Part shown: in pieces, positions 12,682-24,964 of the stretch
How positions within the stretch are numbered: the first letter of the stretch is position 1
Layout of the letters: each line of letters opens with the position of its first letter
Assembly: GCA_900660155.1 (NCBI GenBank)
Contig: CABFPE010000005.1
Coordinates: 3,964,524-4,028,523, forward strand
Direction of reading: 5' to 3'
Length of the DNA: 64,000 nt
DNA from: Hofstenia miamia
Lineage: Eukaryota > Xenacoelomorpha > Acoela > Hofsteniidae
Program-made: the position numbers and the translations under genes
The notes under the pieces: generated by a model
Told to the model about the DNA's origin: nothing
Databases searched by the model: none
What the model saw: the letters and a program-made list of their open reading frames with translations, nothing else

Positions 12682-14387
12682 CTTGTATTTCCCTCATTTT
12701 TATGTAAAAATCACTCTAGGATGCAAGACTCAAATAGACCAAAAACACTAAGAACATTTTAGGAACTTGGCTACCCTCATGCCTTATCTTTGTTAAGGGC
12801 CAGCAATTTACCAGAAATATGATGTAGTGTCACAAACATTTTTAATTGCTAATATTGAATTAAGTAACTGAAGTCAGATGAAAATGTGAAATTGTGTAAC
12901 TTTTTTTAGTGAAGAATATTTTGAAATATTTTTTCACATGGGTAAGGCGATAATTTTAAGAAAAAAATTTCAAAAAATTTAACCCTAGGGGAAAAAGTCG
13001 ATTTTTCAAATTTTTCGCTAAAATGATGCTAAATATGCTGTTATTACAGTTAAAAATGAGCTATTAAAGACAAGTCGTGCGTGAGGGCGATAGAAGTTCA
13101 AAATTCGATTTTGAAAAATTAACTCCTAGGGATAAATTACTATTTTTAGACTTTTAGGCCACATAAACACGTTTTCTGGTCCAAGATATTTTTACAGAAT
13201 TTGTTGGCTTTAAATATGGAAGTAGCTTAGATTTTCACTATCGAGTGATCTTACATTTGGTTTGTAATACTTCAATGATGAATTCAGGTCGAATCATGTA
13301 TGTTGTTTATTAAAGGAAACTTTTGTCAGTATGCTTTGAATGTTTGTTTACAATTATTGAACAAAATCAGTCTTTTATGAATAATTAGGCTTTCTTAGAG
13401 AGAAGATCTAATGAAATCTAATCTAAGGTAGTTTAGTTACAACCTAGCACTTATTCTAGAAAAAAAATTATGAATTTATGGGTGGTCTAACGCAGTCAAA
13501 TTAAAAAATAGTGAGAAAAGTGGGGTTTTTGGCCAAAATCGACCCAAAACACTAAAATTTGAGTTTTTGATTTTTAATCCTTATTCAACTGAACATCATT
13601 TATAGTCTGTGAAAGTTTCATCAAAACCCAAAAAGTCGATTTTCTAAACGAATTGCGCCTAATTATGTATTATTCAACAATAACTTATTACGATTCAAAT
13701 TTGGTTTCTTTCATTTACTATTCAGATAAAAAATGCCAAGAAATGCAACCTAGTTCTTACATTTTGACATTTGAGAATCAGTTAAGAATCACTGGTGGGT
13801 GAGATTTTTTTCTGGTTTACTAAAGATAATTTACAAATAACAGGCAGAAGTCAATTGCACAACTATAAACTTTTCGTTCACATTGAATGTGAATATCATG
13901 TACATTTTGGATGTTTGGAAGCTGATTTTGGATCATTAAAGAGCATTCCGCTTTTAAGTTTGTGAAAAATAACACTGTGTAACAAAAATTTTTTTTTCTT
14001 GTTTCTGGAAAACAAACTTCAGTTTCTACTTTCATACATTCAAATGAACTGCAAAATACGTAACATTTTCTTGAAACTTTGGGTTAGCAAAAATATTTCA
14101 TATTTATGTTTTCAGCATTTTAGTAATTGTTTCTTCAGTTTTTGGTACTAATTTTTGTATGATTTTGCTAACAAACATTATGTTTAGGTTTATAATTTAA
14201 GTTCTCATCTATTGTTACTAGTAATCATAGAACGCATGTAATGTTTACTTTATTGATTCGAATTATTACCCCGCAGTTGTTGCGTGCAGTTAGATCTTTT
14301 CCAGTCCTACTATTTTTGTACTCTATGCTAGTAATCTACGTAACTTGTTCTATGACTGCTCATGGTTGTAAATATTCAGCTGACTGC
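12682..14387. other. AT-rich DNA without recognised features
   Basis: No coding-like frame. It includes an open frame at 13820-14035 (minus) without family resemblance, judged to be chance. Confidence 0.5.
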
Positions 14388-16003
14388 TTTTGCTACGTGT
14401 GTGGAGAATTTCTTGCCAAGAAGGCTAAAAAACACTGTTTAAGCAACTGCATTCGCGCAGGAGAAGCTTATCATGCCTATTTTGGGATGCCAATTGGTGA
14501 CCAAGATAAACGATGGGCTCCACATGTCATCTGCGATTACTGTCATCGCACTCTTGAAGGTTGGTTCCGAGGAGAAAAAGAGCAATGCGTTTTGCTGTTC
14601 CTCGTATTTGGCGTGAGCCTTCAGATCACATAAATAATTGCTACTTCCAGCATGGCGGATCCAACAAAACGAAGAAAAGGAAAAAATGCTCCCCCAATTG
14701 TGTATGCAGACATTCCATCTTCTATTGTGGCTGTTCCTCATAATACCTTTGACCTGCCTGTACCACAACCACCCCCAAGGAATCAATCATGTCCAGAAGA
14801 GGAAAAATCTGATGACTCCAAAATGGAAGCAGGTGCACCATCTGTTACATGTCGTCAGTGCCGTAGGGGAATTGAAATGTGTCAATATTACCGAAATCAA
14901 GAAGACATGAATGACCTGATCAGAGAGATGTCTCTGACCAATACCGAGCTTTTAATATCAAGGCTAAAGCAATGGTACTTGCTTGACGACGGAGTCCGCA
15001 TCACATCCTTTACAGATGGTTTGTGTTTCTGTCATGACGTAACAGGACTTTTTGAAGCCATAGGCATTCCTTGCAATACCTCTGATTGGTGACTCTTTAT
15101 TGACAGCTCATCAAGGAGTCTCAAAGCTGTCTTGCTGCATAATACAAACAAGTGCTCTTCCATTCCTTTGGCTCATTCAGTGCACATGAAAGAGAATTAC
15201 GAGAACGTAAAAAGTCTACTAAGTGCTTTTAAGTACACCTAGTACAATTGGGAGGTCATTGGCGATTTCAAGATGGTGGCCTTTTTAATGGTACTCCAAG
15301 GTGGCTTCACTAAGTTACCTTGTTACCTCTGTCTGTGGGATAGCAGAAATACATCACTTCACTACAACAAGGTAGATTGGCCTCTTAGATCCAGTTATGA
15401 TATTGGGGCTCATAACGTAAACAATCACCATTAGTAGATCCCGAGAAGGTGCTTTTGCCCCCCTCTTTACATTAAACTGGGTCTTTTTAAGCAGTTTGTG
15501 AAGCAGTTAAACCCAGAGAGTGATGCATTCAAGCACATGCAAGAGTTGTTTCCGAAGTTGTTAGATGCAAAGGTTAAAGCCGGAATCTTTGTTGGCCCTC
15601 AAATAAAACAACTCATGAAGTCCCACAGTTTTTCTCAAAAGTTATCTGTAGGTAAGAGGAGAGCTTGGACAAGCTTTGTTGCGGTAGTTGAAGGATTTCT
15701 GGGAAACCAGAAAGCAGAAAACTTCAAAGAAATTTTGTTGGAACTTGTTGATCCATATGAAAAGATGGGCTGCAGGATGTCACTAAAGCTCTACGTATTG
15801 CACTTTCATGTAGATGAGTTTAAAGATAACATGGGTGACTATTCGGAAGAGCAAGGTGAACGGTTTCACCAAGATGTAAAATCATTTGAGGAGCGCTATA
15901 AAGGACAGTATAGTGAAAGCATGATGGGGACTACATTTGGAATCTCGTGTGAGAAAATGAACTGACTTACTATCGACAATCACGAAAGACAACTTCATTT
16001 TAA
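14388..16003 (+). pseudogene. Decayed transposon-like gene of the 'CYVCGEF ... GERFHQD' family
   Basis: I recognise this as a multicopy, transposon-like protein family common in aphids, cnidarians and other invertebrates, usually annotated as uncharacterised; its catalytic chemistry is not known to me. In order: a Cys-rich start FCYVCGEF (14388) with DQDKRWAPH..CDYC (about 14500-14545), an RIWREPSDH..NCYF segment (about 14600-14645), a Pro-rich linker, LFIDSS...LLHN (about 15093-15140), a CYLC..WDSR segment (about 15320-15345) and GERFHQD (about 15855-15876). It is broken by frameshifts near 14570, 14648, 15430-15475 and 15930, and by in-frame stops TGA 15090-15092, TAG 15240-15242 and TGA 15950-15952. 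Two of the TGA stops fall where relatives appear to have Arg, consistent with CGA-to-TGA decay. The start is undefined; the N-terminal hydrophobic extension from the ATG at 14241 is probably not part of the protein. Confidence 0.82.
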
Positions 16004-17068
16004 GTTTGTTGCTTTCTGATGTACTGTGTGACTGAACTGAATTGTTTTTTTGGATTAAGTGAATCTTGATCTTTTTTACAAGTACCGTAGCATCAAACAA
16101 CATTGACAGTTTTTTAAAATTTCTAGGTTTAGGCTGGCCTGTGGCTCCCCCCCTCAACTTACATGCCGAATCTGGTTCTGTGTAACCAAATTTTTAGGAA
16201 AAGTGTGAAATTGCTTTATTAATATAGTTTACTAAAAATTGAAACCAAGAACACAGTTTCATTGATTTAACAGAAATTCTGTTGTTTAGATTCAGCTTTT
16301 GAAGAAGATGCTACAAATCACATTTAAAATTAGCCAAAATTCAAAAAATCTAACAAACTTATCTAGTTAATTCAGAACCGACGTCTGAACTTCGTCAGTA
16401 CTCATTTCTGTCTGTGCACACACTAAGTTGACAGAAAAAAGGGTTTTAAGTCGTGGACAAATTTTGTGTTACACGGTGTAATTAAATTCGGTTTTTTTTT
16501 AAATTAGTTCAGTCGCAGAGGTTGTGGCTCATCCACGAATAATGTTTGTTATTGTTTTTGTATATGGTTTTCTTATCAGTTACCGTTTATTAATGATCGA
16601 CAGTTTATTTCTGTCAAATTAATTAATTGTTTTCAACAGATCCCTTCTGAGTAAACACCAATGACGGAACGTTGTTGACAGTGGTTTCATTTGCAATGTA
16701 ATTGCAACCTTTGATGATCATTACTACGAATATTATCCAGGCGAGCATGTCATGGATAAAGAGTCATATGATGCACAGAATTCTTCACTCGTGTGAGTTA
16801 CAGTTATTTATATTGCAATGTGTGCAAGGGATATAGAATTGTCATTCAATAACAACATCAAATATTTATATATATATTTAATTTGTCTAAGATTATTTAG
16901 CATTTGTCTTAGTATTCAAACAGGTAAACAGGAAGATCTCTGTTCCGCTATCAGAACAAGATTTGTCACCAGAGGTGTCAAACATATCCATATGTATATA
17001 TACATGTATATATATATATATGTATATATACATGTATTTTTATATATATATATATATATATACAAAAA

Positions 17069-17107
<39 letters not shown>

Positions 17108-17288
17108 CAACCTTTCACCCTAGAAAGAATGTAATGCCCTTCTAATATGCTTAAATTCGTAACAAAAATAGGCTGATTGAATAGGTAAAATCATGGCCAA
17201 CAACTACTAAGACAACACTGACTATATTTATAGTTTTCAATGCTAAAGAGAACATACACAAATAATGTTCACTGTGAAAATGGTCTCC
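16004..17288. other. Non-coding DNA with a TA/GTATA microsatellite
   Basis: A microsatellite of TATA, TGTATA and TACATG units runs from about 16985 to 17107. The remainder shows nothing recognisable. Confidence 0.6.
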
Positions 17289-17834
17289 TAAGGCTTCGTT
17301 TACAATGTTTTCCCTTTTTACTTCCCCTTATGTAAAGGAAAATTTATCGTGTAAACGCAAATTAAGAATCCCTTATGGGTTTTTGTATCTTAATAAGAAG
17401 TAAACCAATGGCTGTAACTACCCATTTAACAAAAACCTTTAAATTGACATAGCATATACAAGAAAGCTGCAGGGGAAAACCGTGCAGGCGCAACTGATAT
17501 TTAGTTAATCTGATAAATAAGACAAAGCAGTGGTGCGTTTGGATTTTTAAAACGGGGGGCTGACACCCATTTTTACAGAAAAAAATTCCAAAAAAAAATT
17601 TTTTTTGAACAAAAGTAAGCTTACACAAAATGTAATCATCTGTTTTTAGTAGCAAATCGATTGCTAGCATCTTGAATTAAAGTGAACAGATTTTAATTGT
17701 GAGGAGAAGAAAAAAGTTGTCTTAAGTGTTCGCAGCTGACACCAAAAGTGGGGGGGGGCAGTGGTCCCCCTGCCCCCTAAACGCCCCACTAAGACAAAAT
17801 CATAAGTGAAAACATATCGTGTAAATGGGGCTTA
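17289..17834. mobile_element. MITE with GTTTACA-type terminal repeats, carrying a nested hAT MITE
   Basis: The left end TAAGGCTTCGTTTACA..ATGTTTTC and the right end, reverse-complemented TTAAGCCCCATTTACACGATATGTTTTC in its first part, form imperfect terminal inverted repeats of about 25 bp. The element is interrupted by the hAT-type MITE at 17528-17791, which is therefore younger. No ORF. Superfamily unassigned. Confidence 0.55.
17528..17791. mobile_element. hAT-type MITE with 8-bp target duplication
   Basis: Begins CAGTGGTGCGTTTGGA and ends, reverse-complemented, TAGTGGGGCGTTTAGG. The flanking 8-mers are AGACAAAG (17520-17527) and AGACAAAA (17792-17799), 7 of 8 identical. It has G-tracts near both ends (GGGGGG at about 17553, G9 at about 17750). 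No coding capacity. Inserted into the larger MITE at 17289-17834. Confidence 0.75.
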
Positions 17835-17869
17835 AGTCTTTCCAATCAAACAGAATTATCACTTCGTAG

Positions 17870-17891
17870 ATTCATATATATATATTATATA

Positions 17892-17931
<40 letters not shown>
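17870..17931. repeat. TA microsatellite
   Basis: TA repeats with scattered TTATA interruptions, ending just before the n at 17938. Confidence 0.95.
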
Positions 17932-17932
<1 letters not shown>

Positions 17933-18081
17933 GATGCNTCATTTCCATATTCAGATATAGTTTCAGTTCATTAAAGCCACTGATTATATTTTTTTAATTG
18001 TGAAATCTTTAACAATATTTTTTAATTTCAGATAATGGTTTGGAATTATTACATTTAAAAGAAAAATAAAGCCAACTATTC

Positions 18082-18336
18082 AAATGGCAGCAGTGTAAAA
18101 TTGGTCTTAGTCTTAGAAAAGCTGCAGCAACTCATGGTGTCCCTTATCGTACGCTGGCTCGTTATGTTAAAAAAACTTCAATTGAAAAAATTGGTTATAT
18201 TCGTCCAGGCAAGTTAGCAACGATAAAAATTGGGAATGACATAAAAGAATATGCGTTGAAAGCTTCAAACATATTCCATTGAATAACATTATCAGATTTG
18301 TGGAAGTTAGCATACCAAGTGGCTATAACAAATACG
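18082..18336 (+). pseudogene. pogo/Tigger-like psq helix-turn-helix fragment with a stop
   Basis: Translation of 18082-18279 gives a pipsqueak-type HTH: LSLRKAAATHGVPYRTLARYV (positions about 10-30) then a basic GYIRPGKLATI segment. After an in-frame TGA at 18280-18282 the same frame continues ITLSDLWKLAYQVAITNT, matching the DVRRLAYQLA region that follows in pogo-like transposases. The catalytic DDE domain is missing. The fragment lies in a segment bracketed by two n positions (17938 and 18757), so its placement is uncertain. Confidence 0.7.
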
Positions 18337-18764
18337 ATAGAGAAAATGACGTTCATCCTTTTTTATTCATTGATTTTTTTGCATGATGGCATTCATGATT
18401 ACTTTTCAATATCAATGTTTTGGTTAAATTTTTATCGTGATATACATATTAGATTTATTGCATGCAATTTTATATTTTATGATGTAGATTGTGTAATGAA
18501 ATAACCATGGTTGGCTTGGGTGTGCCAACATGCCCCAACCACAGAAACTTCAAATCAAATTTGACATTAGAATGATTTTTACTAGGGAAGCTCTAATGCG
18601 TTTCGTGTGAAAGGCAATATACACTATGCACATAAAAAATTTCAAGACTTTATTGTGAGTCATAAACTCAGAAAATGTCAAAATGTGTGTTTTTTGCTAA
18701 CAAGCCCTATCCTCCTCTACGGGTTTTGGATACAAAAATTTGAAATATCTACAAGGNTATGATG

Positions 18765-20389
18765 CAGAATATTATTTTATCTGTTTGCAGTAAACGGTTG
18801 GCTTCTATACAGAAAAAGTGTCAGAAAATTAGGAATCCACAAAAACAGTGGAATTTCAAGCCACATACAGACAGAGTAGACCGCCAAATTCCCAAGTTGA
18901 CTTAGAGGCGAAAGTCCGCCTGGAGTACATCTCCAATTATCCAAAAAGTATTAGCACACCATATCACTACAAAAATGTATACGACTTTTACCTACCGCAT
19001 AAATTGCCATGTTTACCTTGCATAAATTCAGATTCATATAATGTTTGTAAAGCTTTACACGCAATTTGCTGTTTGCAAATATCTTTTTGGAAATTCATTA
19101 TTGTTTATGAATATTTAATAAATATATGATACACATTATGTATCATATATCTACACTATCTTTCATATTGCTCCTTCAAAAGTTTAATATTTTGTTAAAA
19201 AATTAAATAGTTGCTATATTGCAACAATTTATTTTATGATTTACAAATGTAACATTTAAAGCTACCCGCTATTACCATAAAGCATCCGCATTTTTTTCAT
19301 CACGCAACCCGCATGTAATGACTTCATTCCCCATATTTTCAATTTAAATTTTTCAGACTGATTTTAATAAATTTCATTCATTGCTTTTCAATTTACAAAA
19401 TTTTCACGGGTTCAATGGTCCACCGTGCCGGTGAAGCGGCTATAACAATTTCAAAAACATGTTATAAATATCTTACACTAAACAAATTAATCGTATGCAA
19501 ATGTATGTAATGCGTTTTAAAGTTTTGTTTCATGGTTGCAATCAAATGGTAATACCACATTGCTTTGAACAGCATAAATGGCCCCCGCGTTAAATTTAAA
19601 TAGAAATGCAACTCTTAACAAGAAACAAAGAAAACATACAAATGTTAAAAAAATATTTGATCCTATGTGTTGTGCTTATTTACATACTTTATGAAACATT
19701 TCTTCTTATCATATGTAAGTATGTATGAATTTTTTAGAAAATATGGGGTAAGGTGGTAAATTATCAGTTCATACCTACGAATAATTTTTTTCTGGATGTC
19801 AGAAAATATTTACAATGTATTTATTTCTAAAAAAAACAATCTATATATATATTTATTGAGTATAAGTTTATAGAAACTTTAAAACTTTGCACCTAGCTTA
19901 AACCTAATAATTTTCATATATTGTTCTTGTTAAAAGAGAATATGAAGTAGAAAGTACAGTCCTAAATCTTGAGTCACCATTCTAGAGAAAGTATTTTGTC
20001 GTAATTAACGTTATAATTGATTTTTAGCTTTGTTCGTGAAATTAAATTTCACTATTTAATTAATGTCGCCATAGTAATATACATGCTTTGGGTTATATTA
20101 AATATTTTGGATTATGTTATTACAACATCATTCCGCTCCTTGTAGTTTATGATAACATCGCATGACATTCATTGCTAAGTTTAGTTGTGTATTTTGTATG
20201 CAATGATTTATCTGGATTACTACTTTAGAAGCCTCATAAACGATAATGAGTATTTACTCTGACGCTCGTTCTATTACTAAAGTAAAGATGATTATCAACC
20301 GTTAGCTGTTATAATTTATTGCTACTAACTGTTATTACAAGCATTTATTAAAAAGCTGTGCTATATACTGTATAATAATTGTAAGAATG
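18765..20389. other. AT-rich DNA without recognised features
   Basis: An open frame at 18848-19129 (plus) has a partly protein-like N-terminal half but no family match; I do not annotate it as a gene. Confidence 0.5.
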
Positions 20390-20399
20390 AATTTCTCTT

Positions 20400-21180
20400 T
20401 GTTATCCCTAACTTGGCCGGGGCGCTTCTTCAGCATCCCCAGGGTCTCCTAGGTAACACGACCGGGAAAATCATATACTAGCCTCTCTATGAGGAGGCCA
20501 ATGCAGTATATGTATTAACATAGAGCTTAGCTTTCAGAACAATGCTTGACCAACTTTTGACGTAGAATCAAATAGAACAATTCCTGAAAATTTCTGTTGC
20601 ATAGTTTTTGCGCTATGGACTATGGACCACTATTTTACCGAATTTTCGCAAAAAATGCATATGTCAGTTACGTATCCCTAATTTTTTTAAAAAACTGCCA
20701 AAAAGATAACAAACTCATAGAGTTTGGTCGATTGCTCTCAGAATGGTTTAAAAATTTGGAAGCATTGGATAATTTTTATGATTTTAAATTAAACATAGGA
20801 TTTTGCATATATTAAGAAAATTGTTCTTTCACCCAATTTCACAATAAGTTCTTGGAATATCAACTCTAAAATTGGTTGTCACCAATAACATTTAAAACGT
20901 TTCAAGACAATAGTGAAATCAAATCGACTAGTTCATAACATTTAGCATTAAATTGTTTTAGTCTACGTTACAGAATTTTTCCAGAGTTGTTTTAATCAAC
21001 TCTACATTAAAAGTTGGCTAAGTACTGTGCTGAAAGCCAAAGTCTATAGTAACCAGTTCCTGATGAAGGAGTCGAAATGTATATTCTGCATTGGCCTCCT
21101 CATTTCAAGGCCAGCCTGAAAATGCTCGGTTGTATTATATAGTAGTCCCCTTGAGAAATAATGTTATATCTATTATTTGA
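20400..21180. repeat. Inverted-repeat element with less AT-rich ends
   Basis: GAGGAGGCCAATGCAGTATA near 20490-20510 reappears in inverted form near 21076-21100 (CTGCATTGGCCTCCTCA), about 600 bp apart. The outer ends carry further loosely matching GC-richer sequence. An ATG-less AT-rich frame (20597-20815) between them is not convincing. Probably a fold-back or MITE-type transposon; ends not resolved. Confidence 0.35.
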
Positions 21181-21399
21181 AAGAGGATTTGGCCCTAATT
21201 TTTTTCACTCTTCTTAAAAATATTTAGAAATGCAATACATTAAAAGTGGTATTAATTTTATGATAATTTTTCTAGATATATTCAATTTATTCCATAAAAC
21301 CAATATTTTATTAATTTAGAAATAGATAAATTGTTCCCAAATGTTTATTTATGTATCACATAACAATTAAGTATAAACGGGATATTTTTGCACTTAGCC

Positions 21400-21840
21400 G
21401 CATGTTAGCGCAATTCTGTTATGGGAACACGATTTTCAAAACTGTTGATACTAGAGTCAATTTCTGACGTCAGAGCACCAGAATATCGAGTGTTTTGTTC
21501 TTTTAATATTCAGCCATATCGAAGACGTCTGAATTATTTACATAATTTATCAGGACGCACCACTCTGTTTCACTGTATGTTTTAGAGGCTGATCATTATA
21601 ATATTTGTGTAGCAAATTTTTGAGATTTTAATAAATTATAATAGAATTTCAATTTGAAATACTAATATATTGAAAATTTATTGCTATAAAGTGTCAAAAT
21701 AAAACATAAGTTGCCACAATTTTTTAGCATAAAACAGATAATCCAGTACATATAATTGAAAAGTAATCAATTGGAAGATTCTGAAGACGAGTGGCAATGT
21801 GAGAGGTTATGTAAATAATTCAGACGTCCTTGGCCATGTG
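21400..21840 (+). repeat. Dispersed repeat with a 22-bp inverted pair
   Basis: Contains the blocks shared with 1261-1420 (21411-21425 and 21474-21487). GACGTCTGAATTATTTACAT at 21524-21545 recurs inverted at 21808-21829 as an exact 22-bp arm, enclosing about 260 bp. Likely a non-autonomous transposon of the same dispersed family. Confidence 0.4.
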
Positions 21841-21849
21841 TAAGCTGTA

Positions 21850-24800
21850 GTCCTGCCCATTTTCACTGCTGGTGCTCCCAGTGCCGCCTCCCCCATTTTA
21901 TGAGTTAAATAAGCCAAAACACCCGAGATAGGTTTAAGAAGATCCTTTTCTTGAAAAACCAAGTGGAAATGAAAGTAAAGTTGATTGGTTTGTAATTGAT
22001 TCCTGAGATAGCTTAGCACCACTACTATTCGTAGTAAGTAAAGTAGTAAGTAAAGAAAATATAAGTTGTGGCAGAGTTTCCGCGCTGTCTAGAAATCTGG
22101 AATGGACTTGAATTGTCTAGAATTTTAACAAAGTTGTTGCTTGGAACTGCTTGGAAATTATATTTTATTATGTCGAATTTAATGTCTTGCTTACATGTGT
22201 AGTTTCTCGTGATTCGATTCACTAATATTCTCCAATGTTAGCGGGATGCAAATGAAAATATCTTTTGAAAAGCACTACATTCCAAATTTTGATCGATATT
22301 CATATGTTCATGTTCTGAAAGAAGTGCATGGAAAGACTTCTTGTAATCATTGTCTCATTGAGTTCCTGGAATTGTTTTTAAGTTCGGCCTTTAATTACAT
22401 ATTAAGTCGTATTTTCTTGAGCTTATGATATTTGCAAAGAAAACTCTTAAAAAAGTGTTGTCCCTTTGCATTGTTGACTATTTCCGTTTTATAGTGTAAC
22501 ACGCACTCTTGACGAGTGGTAATTTAAGGATCATTGTGAATCGAATGTTCATCATAATAGAATGACGTCATATTTACAAAATCACGAATTCTATAAAATA
22601 GCGAGTGGCTATAAATATATAGGATACGTAAATTTAATATTTGACTTTCACAGATGTTTGGGCAAGTTTTACTGATCATTACAATGTACACATTTTCCTT
22701 GGACATTGTGAGCATACCTACAGTAAATTTACTTGCAGTCATGACCCGAGTCAACTTCGCTGGCTTACAGACGTTTATCAGTTTCGTCCGGGTTACTTGC
22801 TGCTGTGCTTACTACGCAAATTCTAAAACCCGGCGGCGTATCTTCAATTTTTTCATTAGAGTGGCTATAGAAATCTTTTCAAATTTCAAGGTTCAATTAC
22901 GGATAGGTACTTAAAAGATCCTGCTATGGAACCCTCAGATATCACCACTCTGCAGAAGTTGAAGTGAAGTATTAATTATGATAGCAATTCCTCCACATGC
23001 TTGGGAGCCTGAGGCTAGGTATGTATAAGTTCTTGTAAGTTGTTCATTGCGAGTGAAAAGGGGCTATGGTTAGTTCATCCAGAAATTTTGTTAATTACAG
23101 AGACTTAATAGAGAAAGGAAGATTTCCTATACGTGTGATACAATCGCTGTGGTAACAGCGTCATATAATTTGATCGAACTCTGAAAATATGACGATTACG
23201 TGCAGATCATAAATTGTTATTTCGTATTATTAATCTAAGTACTCATCGATTCTACTTCAAGATGTTGCTGAAAATCTACATCACAGCGGCATCACATCTC
23301 AGTTTATCTAGCTGATGGTTTCAAAAGTTGTTCTTTATTGTGATAATGAATTCAATTGTCATCTGGTTTCATTGCAATGGAATTGAGTTTGATTCAAAGC
23401 AGCAAGTGAAGCAAATGAATCAGCAATTAATATATTAGTTTTTATTCGATTAATTTAGAAGTCACTTCCTTTCATGAAGCTTTTACTCAAAATTTTATCC
23501 CAATCCTTTTTGAATTGAGTTTTAACCGATTGGCGACTGTTTCAAATGATAAACCGTTTCTCCACACTTCCAAAGAAGTTTCTCTAAGCCCATTGGCAAA
23601 TTTTCAGATCGTTAGGCATGAGGAAGTCTATTGCTTTAATGCATTGTTGAATGTTTCTAAGTAAGCATTTTGCTGTGGCGGTGGCTGAAGTTGTTGAAAA
23701 GATTAAAAATTTTTCTTTGAAAATTTCATACGTTCATGTATTTATAAGGTTTTGGGCCAATGGAATTTGACTCTTTCTTGATATGTGCAAAGATATCGCA
23801 AAGCCATCGAGGCGTGTCCTAAACAAAGTCAAAGGTCGTGCAAATTTTTCAAAAACCCCCAAGCTGTTTAAGTTAAATTGCTTTATTCTCACACATCTCG
23901 TATTAGGTTTGTTACATGTGAGATTCATGAAAAACATATAAAGTATAGTTACGTTTTTTGAAAATCTGCATACTGTGAGTTCATTATTATCAAGCGTTTC
24001 ATTTTAAATGAATGACGCACAAATGATGCAGTTGCCTCACTTCTACATTTTTCCTATATGATTTTTTTGTTGTGGAATTGTGGAAGGTTTTAATTAATAA
24101 TTGGTGGGAGAGTGGTTTATTTTTCTCTAGACGCTGGTTGTGTCTGCTATGATGAATTTTGGAGTTGATATTTTATTTGGTGTTTGATTGATTAATCAAT
24201 ACCTAGCAATTAGGTTAATGGACATTGATCGAGGAGCTCTTGGCCAATCAATACGATTGTTTGGGTAAATATATACCTCTCTATTGATGGAAGTGTGAAA
24301 TTGATTTTAGGAATTCTATCACTTTAAAGCAAAATAAATTAACCAATCTACATTTGACGCTAGACTTATCCAAACAACTATTCCCGCGACGAAATTTGAG
24401 AAATACAGTCGTATTCGAGGCATGCTCTCTGAAACTTTTAAATTTGACGCCTCTGCCTTCATGATTTATTTCTTGAAATGTCATTTTAGATTTATGTATT
24501 TAAAATTTATAAAATACAAAAACTATTTTGGTTTTATGAAATACATTTTTAAAATATTAGAAATATGTATCAGCAAATAAAATAATTTTGCAAAAATACG
24601 ACATTGTTTTATGCAGTGTTTAATCATTTCCAACTTATGACGGTGATGTCGCTGTATTTCATATTATAAGTTACACGTTGTATCCCTAAATTTGTTCTTT
24701 ATAAATATAGTTGCAGAAACTATTGAAGTACCAGGCGTGCAGCCACAAATTTATTTCGGTACGGGCACAAAATAGAAAACACATCGTTTCATTTTTTCAT

Positions 24801-24918
24801 TTTTACGAGTCCTTGGCCTGCCAAGAATCTGCACTGGAAATTACTTTTGTACAAGACGATGTATTGAAACATTTCAATTATGTTTTATATATTTTTTGTA
24901 GTGCTGTCATGTGAAGTT

Positions 24919-24919
<1 letters not shown>
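21850..24919. other. AT-rich DNA without confirmed genes
   Basis: Only a doubtful open frame at 22654-22914 stands out, listed separately. No transposon ends recognised. Confidence 0.45.
22654..22914 (+). CDS. Unassigned exon-like open frame, doubtful
   Basis: An 86-codon frame begins with ATG directly after TTGACTTTCACAG, an acceptable splice acceptor. The translation has two hydrophobic stretches (about residues 3-18 and 38-52) and a basic segment NSKTRRRIF, so it could be read as a small membrane protein. A second frame overlaps the same stretch and is also open, which lowers confidence. The region is less AT-rich than its flanks. I do not recognise the family. Confidence 0.12.
   Translation: MFGQVLLIITMYTFSLDIVSIPTVNLLAVMTRVNFAGLQTFISFVRVTCCCAYYANSKTRRRIFNFFIRVAIEIFSNFKVQLRIGT

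Positions 24920-24964
<45 letters not shown>
24920..24964. repeat. (TAA)15 microsatellite
   Basis: Fifteen uninterrupted TAA units immediately 5' of the retrotransposon fragment; a shorter ATAATAAT remnant follows the element at 25651-25658. Confidence 0.98.

Noticed and set aside
16818..17123. Open frame of 101 codons ending in Tyr/Ile repeats
   Set aside because: Its second half is microsatellite and the first half has no family resemblance.
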